Shown: positions 33,998 to 42,537 of the stretch, one piece after another
Layout: each line of letters begins with the position of its first letter
Position numbering within the stretch: the first letter of the stretch is position 1
DNA from: Ignavibacteriota bacterium
Lineage (GTDB): Bacteria > Bacteroidota > Ignavibacteria > Ignavibacteriales > Melioribacteraceae
Reading direction: 5' to 3'
Assembly: GCA_016708125.1 (NCBI GenBank)
Contig: JADJGF010000001.1
Location: 3,122,001-3,186,000 of the forward strand
Length of the DNA stretch: 64,000 nt
Notes under the pieces: generated by a model
What the model was told of the DNA's origin: nothing
Databases searched by the model: none
What the model saw: the letters and a program-made list of their open reading frames with translations, nothing else
Position numbers and translations under genes: made by a program

Positions 33998-34849
33998 TTA
34001 AAATACTATTGTCTTTTTTCCGTAAACCAAAATTCTATTCTGACTTTGAAATAATAAAGCTCTGGCTAAAACTAATCTTTCCAAATCTCTTCCTTTTATA
34101 ATCAAATCTTTTAAAGAATCATTGTGTGAAATACGAATTATATCTTGCTCAATAATTGGACCTTCATCAAGTTCATTTGTTACAAAATGACTTGTTGCAC
34201 CAATTATTTTAACACCTCTTTCATACGCTTGCTTATAAGGATTTCCACCAATAAATGCGGGAAGAAACGAGTGATGAATATTTATAATTTTGTTCGGAAA
34301 TTCGTTTACAAAATTTGCTGATAAAATTTGCATATATCTTGCAAGAACAATTACATCAATATGATTTTCTTTTAGAATGCTTAATTCATTTTGCTCAATT
34401 TCTATTTTATTGTTTTGGTTAATTTCAAAATAGTAAAACGGAATTAGATAATTTTCAGCTAATTTTTTAAGATCAGTATGATTTGAAATTACTAATTTGA
34501 TATTAATATTATACTCATTCAGTTTATTACGCCATAAAATTTCATGAAGACAATGATCATATTTTGATACAAATATTGCAACATTTTGTTTTTCATCATC
34601 AAAATTAATTTTCCAATTTGCAGAAAATTCTTGAGCTAAAACCGAAAACGATTGATTAATAAAATTTTTAGTTGATAAATTTTCATCAAAACTCCACGCA
34701 ACTCTAACAAAAAACATTGATTCTATTGGATCAACATGTTCATCAAGATCAATTATATTTCCATTAAGTTCATAAATTAATTTGGTGATTTTATAAACCA
34801 ATCCCTTTTGATCTTTACAACTTAAAAGCAAAATTGCAGTATTATGCAT
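33998..34849 (-). CDS. purU: Formyltetrahydrofolate deformylase
   Basis: A 283-aa enzyme hydrolysing 10-formyl-THF to formate and THF, balancing one-carbon pools. It has an N-terminal ACT domain (LLSCKDQKGLVYKITKLIYE; about 1-85) and a C-terminal formyltransferase fold (VLARYMQILS; NIHHSFLPAFIGGNPYKQAY; GATSHFVTNELDEGPIIEQD) with the catalytic Asn-His-Asp arrangement typical of PurU. Length is normal. It is transcribed divergently from the AsmA gene across a 146-base gap that must hold both promoters. Confidence 0.96.
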   Translation of the reverse strand: MHNTAILLLSCKDQKGLVYKITKLIYELNGNIIDLDEHVDPIESMFFVRVAWSFDENLSTKNFINQSFSVLAQEFSANWKINFDDEKQNVAIFVSKYDHCLHEILWRNKLNEYNINIKLVISNHTDLKKLAENYLIPFYYFEINQNNKIEIEQNELSILKENHIDVIVLARYMQILSANFVNEFPNKIINIHHSFLPAFIGGNPYKQAYERGVKIIGATSHFVTNELDEGPIIEQDIIRISHNDSLKDLIIKGRDLERLVLARALLFQSQNRILVYGKKTIVF

Positions 34850-34995
34850 ATTATTAGATTTTATGGTTTGTATCTCAATTTAAAAAATTGTTACTTATAT
34901 CAATAAAAATTTTAGAATTTGCTTATAAAAAAATCAGAAAAACTCTTTATAATATAATCATAATTTGAGTTTGTGAAAAATATTGGAGATATAAA

Positions 34996-37581
34996 ATGAA
35001 AAAAGTTTTTAAAGTTGTTGGAGTTATTTTTGTTTTACTTTTGATTGCAATATTAGTTTTACTATTTTTCTTCAAATCACAAATCACTGATTTAATTAAA
35101 CAAGAAGCTAATAAGAAATTAAATGCAACATTAAATTTTAATGATGTTGGATTAAACTTAATTTCCGATTTCCCAAATTTATCTTTATCTCTAAATGATT
35201 TAGCGATTGTAAACAAAGCTCCATTTGAAGGCGATACAATTTTCAGCAGTTCAAATTTGGGATTTTCAATTGATTTGATGAGTGTAATCAGCGGAGATAA
35301 AATAAAAATAAATTCATTCAATTTAGATGATCCAAAAATCTTTGTATATATTTTAAAAGATAGCAGTGCTAATTACAATATTTTTCCGGAAGAAGAAATT
35401 ACGGATACTGTAAAAAAATCGGATGAGCAAAATATTTCTATTGATATAAATTCGTATGAAATTAAAAACGGACAAATTGCTTACATTGATCAAACTTCAA
35501 ATATGGTTGCGGCAATTAAAGGATTAAATCATTCCGGTGATGGAGATTTTAGTCAAGAGTCTTTTATTCTTAACATAAAAACTTCAGTTGATGAATTAAC
35601 ATTTGAAATGGAAAATGTGAAATATTTAAATAGAGTAAAAGCAGATTTGGTAATGGATCTTGATGTGAATTTGAAAGACAAAAAATTTCTTCTAAAAAAT
35701 AATCAGTTTAAAATTAATAATTTGGTTTTTAATTTAAGTGGAGGAGTTGAACTTCCGAATGATGAAATTTTTGTTGATTTAAAATTTGATTCACCGACTT
35801 CAAATTTTAAAGATATACTTTCATTAATCCCGGCAATTTATAAAAATAATTTTGCTGATTTAAAAGCCAGCGGGAATGCAAAACTTAATGGATTTGTAAA
35901 AGGAAGTATGGAAGAAAATATAATTCCTACTTTTAATCTAAAACTAAATATTGGCAATGCTAATTTCAGTTATCCGGATTTGCCGGTTCCGGTTAATAAT
36001 GTAAACGTTGATTTATTTATTGAAAATAATGACGGAAAAATTAATAGCACAATTGTTGACCTTCGCAAAATACATTTTGAACTTGGTAAAGATTCTTTTG
36101 ATGCGAAACTAAAATTAACAAATATTAAAGAATCTCCTTTTGTAGATGCGGCAATAAAAGGTACAATTAATTTTGATAATCTTAAAAAAGCAATCCAGTT
36201 GGAAAATGTTACAACATTAAGTGGAATTGTTAATGCTGATGTTAGTTTTAATGGAAATCTTCAAACTGAAACAAAAGATTATGAAAACTTAAATGCGAAT
36301 GGAAAACTAATTTTACAAAACTTCAGATATAAATCTGCCGATCTAAAAGAAGAAATAAATATTACAAATTCTGAACTAAATTTTACTCCTAAAAAAGTTG
36401 AACTAAATTCTTTCAATGCAAAAATTGGTGAAAGTGATTTAAAAGCATCGGGAGATTTAAACAATCTAATTTCATTTTTCCTATCGGATGGAATTTTGTT
36501 TGGCAAACTCAATATTTCTTCAAATTATTTAAATCTAAATCCATTCATCAGTGATGAAACCCAAACGCAGCAAGCAAATTCTGATACGACAAAAATCGCT
36601 GCAGTAAATATTCCTAAAAATATTGAATTTATTCTTACATCTAATATTAAAAATTTGATTTATGACAATTTGGATATCAAAAATTTCCAAGGAAAATTAA
36701 TTGTGAAGAATAGTAAAGTTGATATGCAGAATCTTTCTATGAATTTGATGAATGGAATTTTATCTGGCAACGGATATTATTTTAAGGATGAATCGGTAGA
36801 AAATCCGGAAGTAAAATTTGCAATGAATATTTCTAATTTCGATATTAATAAAACTTATAACTCGTTTGTTACTGTAAAACAATTTGCGCCAATAGCAAAA
36901 TATATCCAAGGAAATTTTAGTTCGAATTTAACTTTTACAACAAATTTAAATAATGAATTAATTCCGGATTGGAATACTTTTAACAGCAACGGAAAACTAA
37001 ATTTAGCTTCAATAGAAATCAAAAACTTTAAACCCTTTACTACATTGGGAAATATTTTGAAGTTATCTGAATTGTCAAATCCGAATATTAAAAATGTAAA
37101 TCCGTCTTTTAAAATTGAAAACGGAAAATTTTATATATCACCGGTTTCGTATAAAGTTGGTAATTATGATATAACTTTTTCCGGTTCGAACAGTATTGAT
37201 CAATCAATTGATTATGTTATGGAAATTGATGTTCCGGCAAGTAATTTAAGAAGTTCAGCAAATTCAGCAATTAGCGGACTATTGAAAAAAGATTTGGATT
37301 TAGTTAAGTCAGATAAAATAAAAGTTAAAGCATTTATTGGTGGTACAATTGATTCACCGAATATAAAAACTTCAGCTTCGGATATTGCAAAGAATATTGT
37401 AAGCGATGCGGTTGAAGAAATTAAGGAAAAAGTATTCGAAGAAGTTAAAGAAAAAGTTGACTCATTGAAAATTAAAGCTGAACAAAAATTGAAAGAAGAA
37501 GCAAAGAAAAAAGAAGATGAGTTAAAGAAAAAACTAGAAGAAGAAGCAAAGAAGAAATTAAAAAAATTAAAACTTTGGTAA
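34996..37581 (+). CDS. AsmA family protein
   Basis: An 861-aa protein with one N-terminal membrane helix (about 5-29) and a large periplasmic beta-rich region. The N-terminal AsmA tract (ITDLIKQEANKKLNATLNF, then LISDFPNLSLSLNDLAIVN) and the C-terminal AsmA_2-like part (PASNLRSSANSAISGLLKKD) are recognisable. The last about 60 residues are a highly charged coiled coil rich in Lys and Glu. Large AsmA-like proteins are thought to bridge the two membranes and help phospholipid transport; direct evidence here is only similarity. Confidence 0.87.
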   Translation: MKKVFKVVGVIFVLLLIAILVLLFFFKSQITDLIKQEANKKLNATLNFNDVGLNLISDFPNLSLSLNDLAIVNKAPFEGDTIFSSSNLGFSIDLMSVISGDKIKINSFNLDDPKIFVYILKDSSANYNIFPEEEITDTVKKSDEQNISIDINSYEIKNGQIAYIDQTSNMVAAIKGLNHSGDGDFSQESFILNIKTSVDELTFEMENVKYLNRVKADLVMDLDVNLKDKKFLLKNNQFKINNLVFNLSGGVELPNDEIFVDLKFDSPTSNFKDILSLIPAIYKNNFADLKASGNAKLNGFVKGSMEENIIPTFNLKLNIGNANFSYPDLPVPVNNVNVDLFIENNDGKINSTIVDLRKIHFELGKDSFDAKLKLTNIKESPFVDAAIKGTINFDNLKKAIQLENVTTLSGIVNADVSFNGNLQTETKDYENLNANGKLILQNFRYKSADLKEEINITNSELNFTPKKVELNSFNAKIGESDLKASGDLNNLISFFLSDGILFGKLNISSNYLNLNPFISDETQTQQANSDTTKIAAVNIPKNIEFILTSNIKNLIYDNLDIKNFQGKLIVKNSKVDMQNLSMNLMNGILSGNGYYFKDESVENPEVKFAMNISNFDINKTYNSFVTVKQFAPIAKYIQGNFSSNLTFTTNLNNELIPDWNTFNSNGKLNLASIEIKNFKPFTTLGNILKLSELSNPNIKNVNPSFKIENGKFYISPVSYKVGNYDITFSGSNSIDQSIDYVMEIDVPASNLRSSANSAISGLLKKDLDLVKSDKIKVKAFIGGTIDSPNIKTSASDIAKNIVSDAVEEIKEKVFEEVKEKVDSLKIKAEQKLKEEAKKKEDELKKKLEEEAKKKLKKLKLW

Positions 37582-37665
37582 ATCTATTCTGAGTTTCAAT
37601 TTATATTTACAGAAACTTAATTGGATTGATTAAAAAATAAAAACTTTGTAAGTTTACATATATTT

Positions 37666-37741
37666 TCATTAGGGGTGTCACAATAGTGACTGAGAGCAAA
37701 CCCTTGAACCTGATCCGGGTAATTCTGGCGTAGGGAAATGA
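37666..37741 (+). promoter_or_regulatory. TPP riboswitch (THI element)
   Basis: The conserved core is clear: GGGGTGTC, CTGAGA (37690-37695), ACCCTTGAACCTGAT (37700-37714), CCGGGTAATTCTGG and CGTAGGGAA. P1 can form between TCATT (37666-37670) and AATGA (37737-37741). It senses thiamine pyrophosphate and heads an operon of a TonB receptor, thiamine pyrophosphokinase and an SSS transporter. Confidence 0.97.
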
Positions 37742-37755
37742 GTTTCTATTCTTTT

Positions 37756-37787
37756 AAAACCTTTTCTCTATGGGAATTGGTTTTTTT
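37756..37787 (+). terminator. Intrinsic terminator, likely TPP riboswitch expression platform
   Basis: A composite stem pairs AAAACC (37756-37761) with GGTTTT (37779-37784), and inside it TTCTC (37764-37768) with GGGAA (37772-37776), followed by T's. It lies 15 bases after the riboswitch and about 70 before the receptor ATG. A competing hairpin uses the same 3' arm (GGGAATTGG 37772-37780 with CCAATTCTC 37795-37803), which could serve as an anti-terminator. This suggests control by premature termination when TPP is bound. Confidence 0.55.
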
Positions 37788-37856
37788 GTTTTATCCAATT
37801 CTCATCGCAAAAATCCCTATGAAAATTGATTGTTAATTATTTTCGAAGGAATTTTT

Positions 37857-40349
37857 ATGAAACACATTTTAATATATTTATTTGTTTTAACTAATTTAAT
37901 ATTTTCACAAGAGATTAACATTTCTGGAACTGTTTTAGATGGAAAAACAAAATTACCTTTAACTTCAGCAAATGTTTTTTTATCCAAAAATAATATAGGT
38001 GTTGTTACAGATTTTGATGGAAAATTTCTTATAAAATCTAAAATAATTCCAAATGATAGTTTGGTAATAAGTTATATTGGATATAAAACTTATAAAACCG
38101 AACTTCAAGAATTTCTTAACTCAAATCGAATTATTGAATTAGAATGGATAGATTACAAATTACAATCTATTATCGTAAGTGCAATAATTTCAGATGAAAA
38201 AAAATCGCCGACTTCATTTTCAAAAATCAGTAAAAAAGAGATTGAAGAAAATTATTCTGTTCAAGATGTTCCGGAATATTTATCATATTTGCCTTCTACA
38301 ACTTCATACTCTGAAAATGGAAATGGAATTGGTTATAATTATTTAAGCATACGTGGATTTGATCAAAGAAGAATTTCTGTTTCTGTAAATGGAATCCCTC
38401 AGAATGATCCTGAAGATCACAATATTTATTGGCTTGATTTACCAGATTTATTGGAAAGTACTGAATTAATTCAAGTGCAAAGAGGAGCCGGTGCTGGCTC
38501 AATTGGATATCCATCAATTGGCGGTTCAATCAATATTATTACTTCACCATTTTCGGATAAACCAAATTTTGATTTATCATTTTCGGCCGGAAGTTATTAC
38601 ACAAAAAAGTATAGTGCAAAATTTTCAAGCGGTTTAATTGAAAATAAATATTCTATTTATGCAAAACTTTCTAAAATTTTAAGTGATGGTTATAGACAAA
38701 AAAGTTGGGTGGATTTTAATTCGTATCATATTTCTGCGGCGAGGTATGATAAAAATTTAACAACGCAAATAAATTTTTTCGGCGGACCAATTTCTGATGG
38801 ATTAGCTTATACCGGATTACCAAAATTTGCAATTAAGAATAAGGAATTGAGAAAGGAGAATTTGTCTTATTGGGAAGCTGACAAAAATTTATATACTTAC
38901 AAAGTTGAAAGAAAATCCTCTGAAATAGAAAACTTTTCTCAGCCTCATTTTGAAGTTTTGAATGAGTTTAAAATCACAAATAATCTAACAATAAATAGTG
39001 CACTTTTTCTTGTAATTGGTGAAGGATTTTTTAACTATGATGGCTCATGGTCAATTTATTATGATGATTATTTTAGATTAAAAGAAAATGGTTTTGATTC
39101 TACACTTGCTCCGCAAAATGCAATAATTCATGCAGAAGTTAAAAATAAACAATGGGGATTTATACCAAGAATAACTTGGGAGCATAATAATGGTGAGTTT
39201 GTTGCCGGATTAGAATATAGAAATCATAAATCAAAACATTGGGGAAATATTAGATTTGCAGAAAATATTCCCGCAAATGTATCTCAGAATTATCAATATT
39301 ATTATTATGAAGGCGGAAAAGATATAGTTAATTTTTTTCTAAATGAAAATTATAATTTAACAGAAAACTTAAATTTAATGGCAGAAATTCAACTTTCATT
39401 TCACGAGTATAAGTTATTGAATGAAAAGTATTTAGATAATTCTATTTCAATTAACGATTTATATCTGAATCCAAGATTTGGATTAAATTACGCGTTTAAT
39501 AATTCAATAAATTCCTATTTTTCAATTGCAAAAGTTACACGTGAACCAAGATTAAAAAATTATTACGATGCCGCTGAATCAAGCGCTGGTGAAACTCCAC
39601 AATTTGAATTAGATAATTTTGGTAATTATAATTTCGATAAACCTTTAGTTAAACCGGAAGTTATGACTGACATTGAAATGGGAGCACGTATATCAAAAAG
39701 TAACTTTGGATTAAATGTAAATTTATTTTATATGCTTTTTAAAGATGAAATTGTGAAGCAAGGTCAGTTAGACAGATTTGGTCAGCCAATAACCGGAAAT
39801 GTTGATGAAACAATTCACTCTGGAATTGAAATGGAAGGGAACGTAAAATTCTTATCCAACTTTGAAATTATTTTAAATTCTTCATTCAGTAAAAATTATA
39901 TTAACAAAGGAATTTCGTTTATTACATTTGAAGATGAATTAGGAAATTCAGTTTCAAAAAATATTGATCTTTCAAATAATTCAATTTCCGGATTTCCAGA
40001 TTTAACTTTTAATGCAATTGTAAAAATGAATTTTGAAAATATGGATATTCAACTTAGCGGTAAATATGTTGGAAAATATTTTTCAGATATTTATGATAAA
40101 AAATTAGATAAACTAATTTTAGAAAATCCCGGTTTTGTATCTTATTTTGATAATGAAGTTGACCCTTATTTTGTAATGAATATTTTTGGTAGTTATAATT
40201 TTGAATTAAATTCATTTTTGAAATCTGCAAAAGTTTTTTTACAAGTTAATAATATTTTCGATGAACTTTATGCTGCTTATGCAACAGGCGGTGATTTTTA
40301 TCCCGCAGCAGAAAGAAATATTTTAGCCGGAGTAAAATTTGGTTTATAA
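37857..40349 (+). CDS. TonB-dependent outer membrane receptor, probable thiamine uptake
   Basis: An 830-aa outer-membrane receptor. It has a signal peptide (about 1-19, IFSQ end) and a carboxypeptidase-like regulatory domain (about 20-105: ISGTVLDGKTKLPLTSANVF). The plug (about 125-240) contains YLSIRGFDQRRISVSVNGIP and VQRGAGAGSIGYPSIGGSIN, and a beta-barrel ends in AGVKFGL with terminal Leu. I chose the ATG at 37857, behind GAAGGA; an upstream TTG adds nine residues that spoil the signal peptide. The TPP riboswitch and downstream thiamine pyrophosphokinase point to thiamine or a phosphate ester as cargo. Confidence 0.92.
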   Translation: MKHILIYLFVLTNLIFSQEINISGTVLDGKTKLPLTSANVFLSKNNIGVVTDFDGKFLIKSKIIPNDSLVISYIGYKTYKTELQEFLNSNRIIELEWIDYKLQSIIVSAIISDEKKSPTSFSKISKKEIEENYSVQDVPEYLSYLPSTTSYSENGNGIGYNYLSIRGFDQRRISVSVNGIPQNDPEDHNIYWLDLPDLLESTELIQVQRGAGAGSIGYPSIGGSINIITSPFSDKPNFDLSFSAGSYYTKKYSAKFSSGLIENKYSIYAKLSKILSDGYRQKSWVDFNSYHISAARYDKNLTTQINFFGGPISDGLAYTGLPKFAIKNKELRKENLSYWEADKNLYTYKVERKSSEIENFSQPHFEVLNEFKITNNLTINSALFLVIGEGFFNYDGSWSIYYDDYFRLKENGFDSTLAPQNAIIHAEVKNKQWGFIPRITWEHNNGEFVAGLEYRNHKSKHWGNIRFAENIPANVSQNYQYYYYEGGKDIVNFFLNENYNLTENLNLMAEIQLSFHEYKLLNEKYLDNSISINDLYLNPRFGLNYAFNNSINSYFSIAKVTREPRLKNYYDAAESSAGETPQFELDNFGNYNFDKPLVKPEVMTDIEMGARISKSNFGLNVNLFYMLFKDEIVKQGQLDRFGQPITGNVDETIHSGIEMEGNVKFLSNFEIILNSSFSKNYINKGISFITFEDELGNSVSKNIDLSNNSISGFPDLTFNAIVKMNFENMDIQLSGKYVGKYFSDIYDKKLDKLILENPGFVSYFDNEVDPYFVMNIFGSYNFELNSFLKSAKVFLQVNNIFDELYAAYATGGDFYPAAERNILAGVKFGL

Positions 40350-40381
40350 TTTTTCAATAATAATTTGACAAATTTATAAGT

Positions 40382-41035
40382 ATGAAGAAAGCAATTTTAT
40401 TAGCAAATGGTGAAAGTCCAACAAAAAAAAATATCCAATATTTTAAAACACTAGGATATAATACTTTGGTATGCGCAGATGGCGGTGCAAATTCTGCGAG
40501 AAAAATTAATGTTGTTCCAGATTTTATTATTGGAGACTTAGATTCAATTACTGATTCAACTTTAAATTATTTTAAAAGTAAAGCTGAGGTAATAAAAATT
40601 TCCCGTCAAAATGATACAGATGTTGAAAAAGCGCTAAAATATTTAATTAAGAAAAAATACCAACATGTTATTCTTCTTGGCGGAACAGGAGACAGATTAG
40701 ATCATTCATTTTGCAATATTGGAATTGTAATAAAATTCTTCTCAAAAATTAATATTTCTATTCTACATAAAAACTCTTTTTTAAAAGCCTATACCGGAAA
40801 TGTAAATATGAAAGCTAAAAAAGGAGAAACAATTTCTTTATATGGAATCGACTCATTAACAAAAATAACTTCTGTTGGATTGAAATATAAATTGAAAAAT
40901 ATTTCACTTCCATTTGGAAAAAAGGAAAGTACAAGCAATTTAGCAACATCTGAAAATGTAAATTTAAAAATTGATGGAGGAATAATTCTTGTAATTAGAG
41001 ACTTCCAAACTTTAGTAAAAAATGATCTCATTTAG
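40382..41035 (+). CDS. Thiamine pyrophosphokinase
   Basis: A 217-aa enzyme converting thiamine plus ATP to TPP. Tracts ILLANGESPTKKNI, CADGGANSARKINVVPDFIIGDLDSI and QNDTDVEKALKYLI form the nucleotide and metal site, LLGGTGDRLDHSFCNI follows, and the C-terminal thiamine-binding part has NLATSENVNLKIDGGIILVI. It is the second gene of the TPP-controlled operon and overlaps the symporter gene by 14 bases. Thiamine taken up by the receptor would be trapped as TPP by this enzyme. No de novo thiamine genes are in the window. Confidence 0.94.
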   Translation: MKKAILLANGESPTKKNIQYFKTLGYNTLVCADGGANSARKINVVPDFIIGDLDSITDSTLNYFKSKAEVIKISRQNDTDVEKALKYLIKKKYQHVILLGGTGDRLDHSFCNIGIVIKFFSKINISILHKNSFLKAYTGNVNMKAKKGETISLYGIDSLTKITSVGLKYKLKNISLPFGKKESTSNLATSENVNLKIDGGIILVIRDFQTLVKNDLI

Positions 41036-42527
41036 CACTTTAGATATTTTCATTATTATTTCATTTTTAATTGGAATAGTTTCAATTGGATTATTTTCTT
41101 CTAAAATAAATTCAGTGAAAAACGATGAAGATTATTTACTTTCCGGAAGAAATGTTGGAATGGTATTATTTATTTTAACGAATGTTGCAACTTGGTACGG
41201 TGGAATTCTTGGAGTTGGAGAATTTTCATATAAATACGGATTGGTAAGCTGGCTAACGCAAGGATTTCCGTATTATATTTTTGCAATAATATTTGCTTTA
41301 ACTTTTGCAGAAAAAATTAGATCAGCAAAATTATATACAATTCCGGATAAGTTGGAAAATATTTACGGAAAAAAAGTTAGTCTTATTTCTGCAATTTTAG
41401 TTTTTATTTTAGTTTCGCCGGCGCCATATCTTTTAATGATGTCACAAATAATTTCGTTAATATTTAACATAGATTTTTTTTTAGCATTAGTAATAAGTGC
41501 AGTTTCGGCAAGTATCTATTTAATAAAAGGTGGTTATAGATCAAATATTTGGGCAGATGCATTTTCATTTTTTGTAATGTTTTGTGGATTTATAATTATT
41601 GTTTTTGTTGCAGAAAATAATTTTGGTGGAATTACATTTCTTAAAGAAAATTTACCGGAACAACATTTATCGCTTACCGGTGAAGCTTCTGTTACTTTTA
41701 TTTCAGTTTGGTTTTTAATTGCGCTTTGGACTTTTACAGATCCGGGTTTCCATCAAAGATGTTATTCAGCAAAAAGCGGAAAAATCGCCAAATGGGGAAT
41801 TCTAATTTCCATTATTTTTTGGATTTTTTTTGATTTCTTAACAAACACAACCGGATTATATGCGAAAGCAATTTTACCCAATTTAGAAAACCCAGTTTTG
41901 GCTTTTCCTTATTTGGCACAAAATATTTTATCTTCGGGATATAAAGGAATATTTTTTGCGGCAATGATTGCAACGATTTTATCAACTTTAAATAGTTTTA
42001 TTTTTTTGAGTGCAACAACCTTTAGTGTCGATTTTATTTCACGAATTTTATTCATCAAAACAACTTCTTCTTCTAATGTAAATTCTAAAGAACTAAATGA
42101 AAATATTAGTAATAAATTCTATAAATCTTTTTTCATAAAAATAAACGAAGATAATAAAATTTTAATCAAGCTAACTCAACTCGGAATAGTGGTAACTCTA
42201 ATTCTCTCAATATTTATTGCTTATTATTTTCAATCGGTAGTTGAACTTTGGTATATAATAGGAAGTATTTGCATTCCGGGGCTTATAATTGTTGTAGTAT
42301 CAGCTTACTATCCAAAAATAAGTATTGATAAAACATTTGCACTTTTTGAAATATTAATTGGGTTGATAACAAGTATTATCTGGATTTTTATTAGATCGAA
42401 GTTTCAATCAACATTTCTAAGTGAATTTGAACCAATGATTATTGGATTATTTTTTGCTCTAATAATTCACTTGATTGGAATTATTCAAAAAAAAGCCAGA
42501 CTAATTAGCCTGGCTTTCAAATCTTAA
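41022..42527 (+). CDS. Sodium:solute symporter (SSS family), candidate thiamine transporter
   Basis: A 501-aa integral membrane protein with about 13 helices, of the SSS family (PutP/PanF group). The N-terminal region NVATWYGGILGVGEFSYKYG and the central FTDPGFHQRCYSAKSGKIAKWG tract are typical. Its start overlaps the thiamine pyrophosphokinase gene by 14 bases in the TPP-riboswitch operon, so thiamine or a precursor is the likely substrate across the inner membrane, filling the place PnuT holds in many Bacteroidota. An SSS-type thiamine transporter (ThiV) has been predicted in other lineages from the same kind of context; transport itself is inference. Confidence 0.88.
   Translation: MISFSTLDIFIIISFLIGIVSIGLFSSKINSVKNDEDYLLSGRNVGMVLFILTNVATWYGGILGVGEFSYKYGLVSWLTQGFPYYIFAIIFALTFAEKIRSAKLYTIPDKLENIYGKKVSLISAILVFILVSPAPYLLMMSQIISLIFNIDFFLALVISAVSASIYLIKGGYRSNIWADAFSFFVMFCGFIIIVFVAENNFGGITFLKENLPEQHLSLTGEASVTFISVWFLIALWTFTDPGFHQRCYSAKSGKIAKWGILISIIFWIFFDFLTNTTGLYAKAILPNLENPVLAFPYLAQNILSSGYKGIFFAAMIATILSTLNSFIFLSATTFSVDFISRILFIKTTSSSNVNSKELNENISNKFYKSFFIKINEDNKILIKLTQLGIVVTLILSIFIAYYFQSVVELWYIIGSICIPGLIIVVVSAYYPKISIDKTFALFEILIGLITSIIWIFIRSKFQSTFLSEFEPMIIGLFFALIIHLIGIIQKKARLISLAFKS
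42488..42518 (-). terminator. Minus-strand rho-independent terminator inside the 3' end of the symporter gene
   Basis: Read on the minus strand, AAAGCCAG (42518-42511) pairs with CTGGCTTT (42500-42493) and is followed by an unbroken run of T's to 42488. It serves the T9SS protein gene that ends at 42538. The whole element lies within the last 40 coding bases of the plus-strand symporter; in plus orientation the T-run is only three bases. Confidence 0.75.
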
Positions 42528-42537
42528 AAATGCAATC

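Noticed and set aside
34947..35321. A 124-codon minus-strand frame across the start of the AsmA gene
   Set aside because: It overlaps the AsmA membrane anchor and ribosome site and has no recognisable domain.
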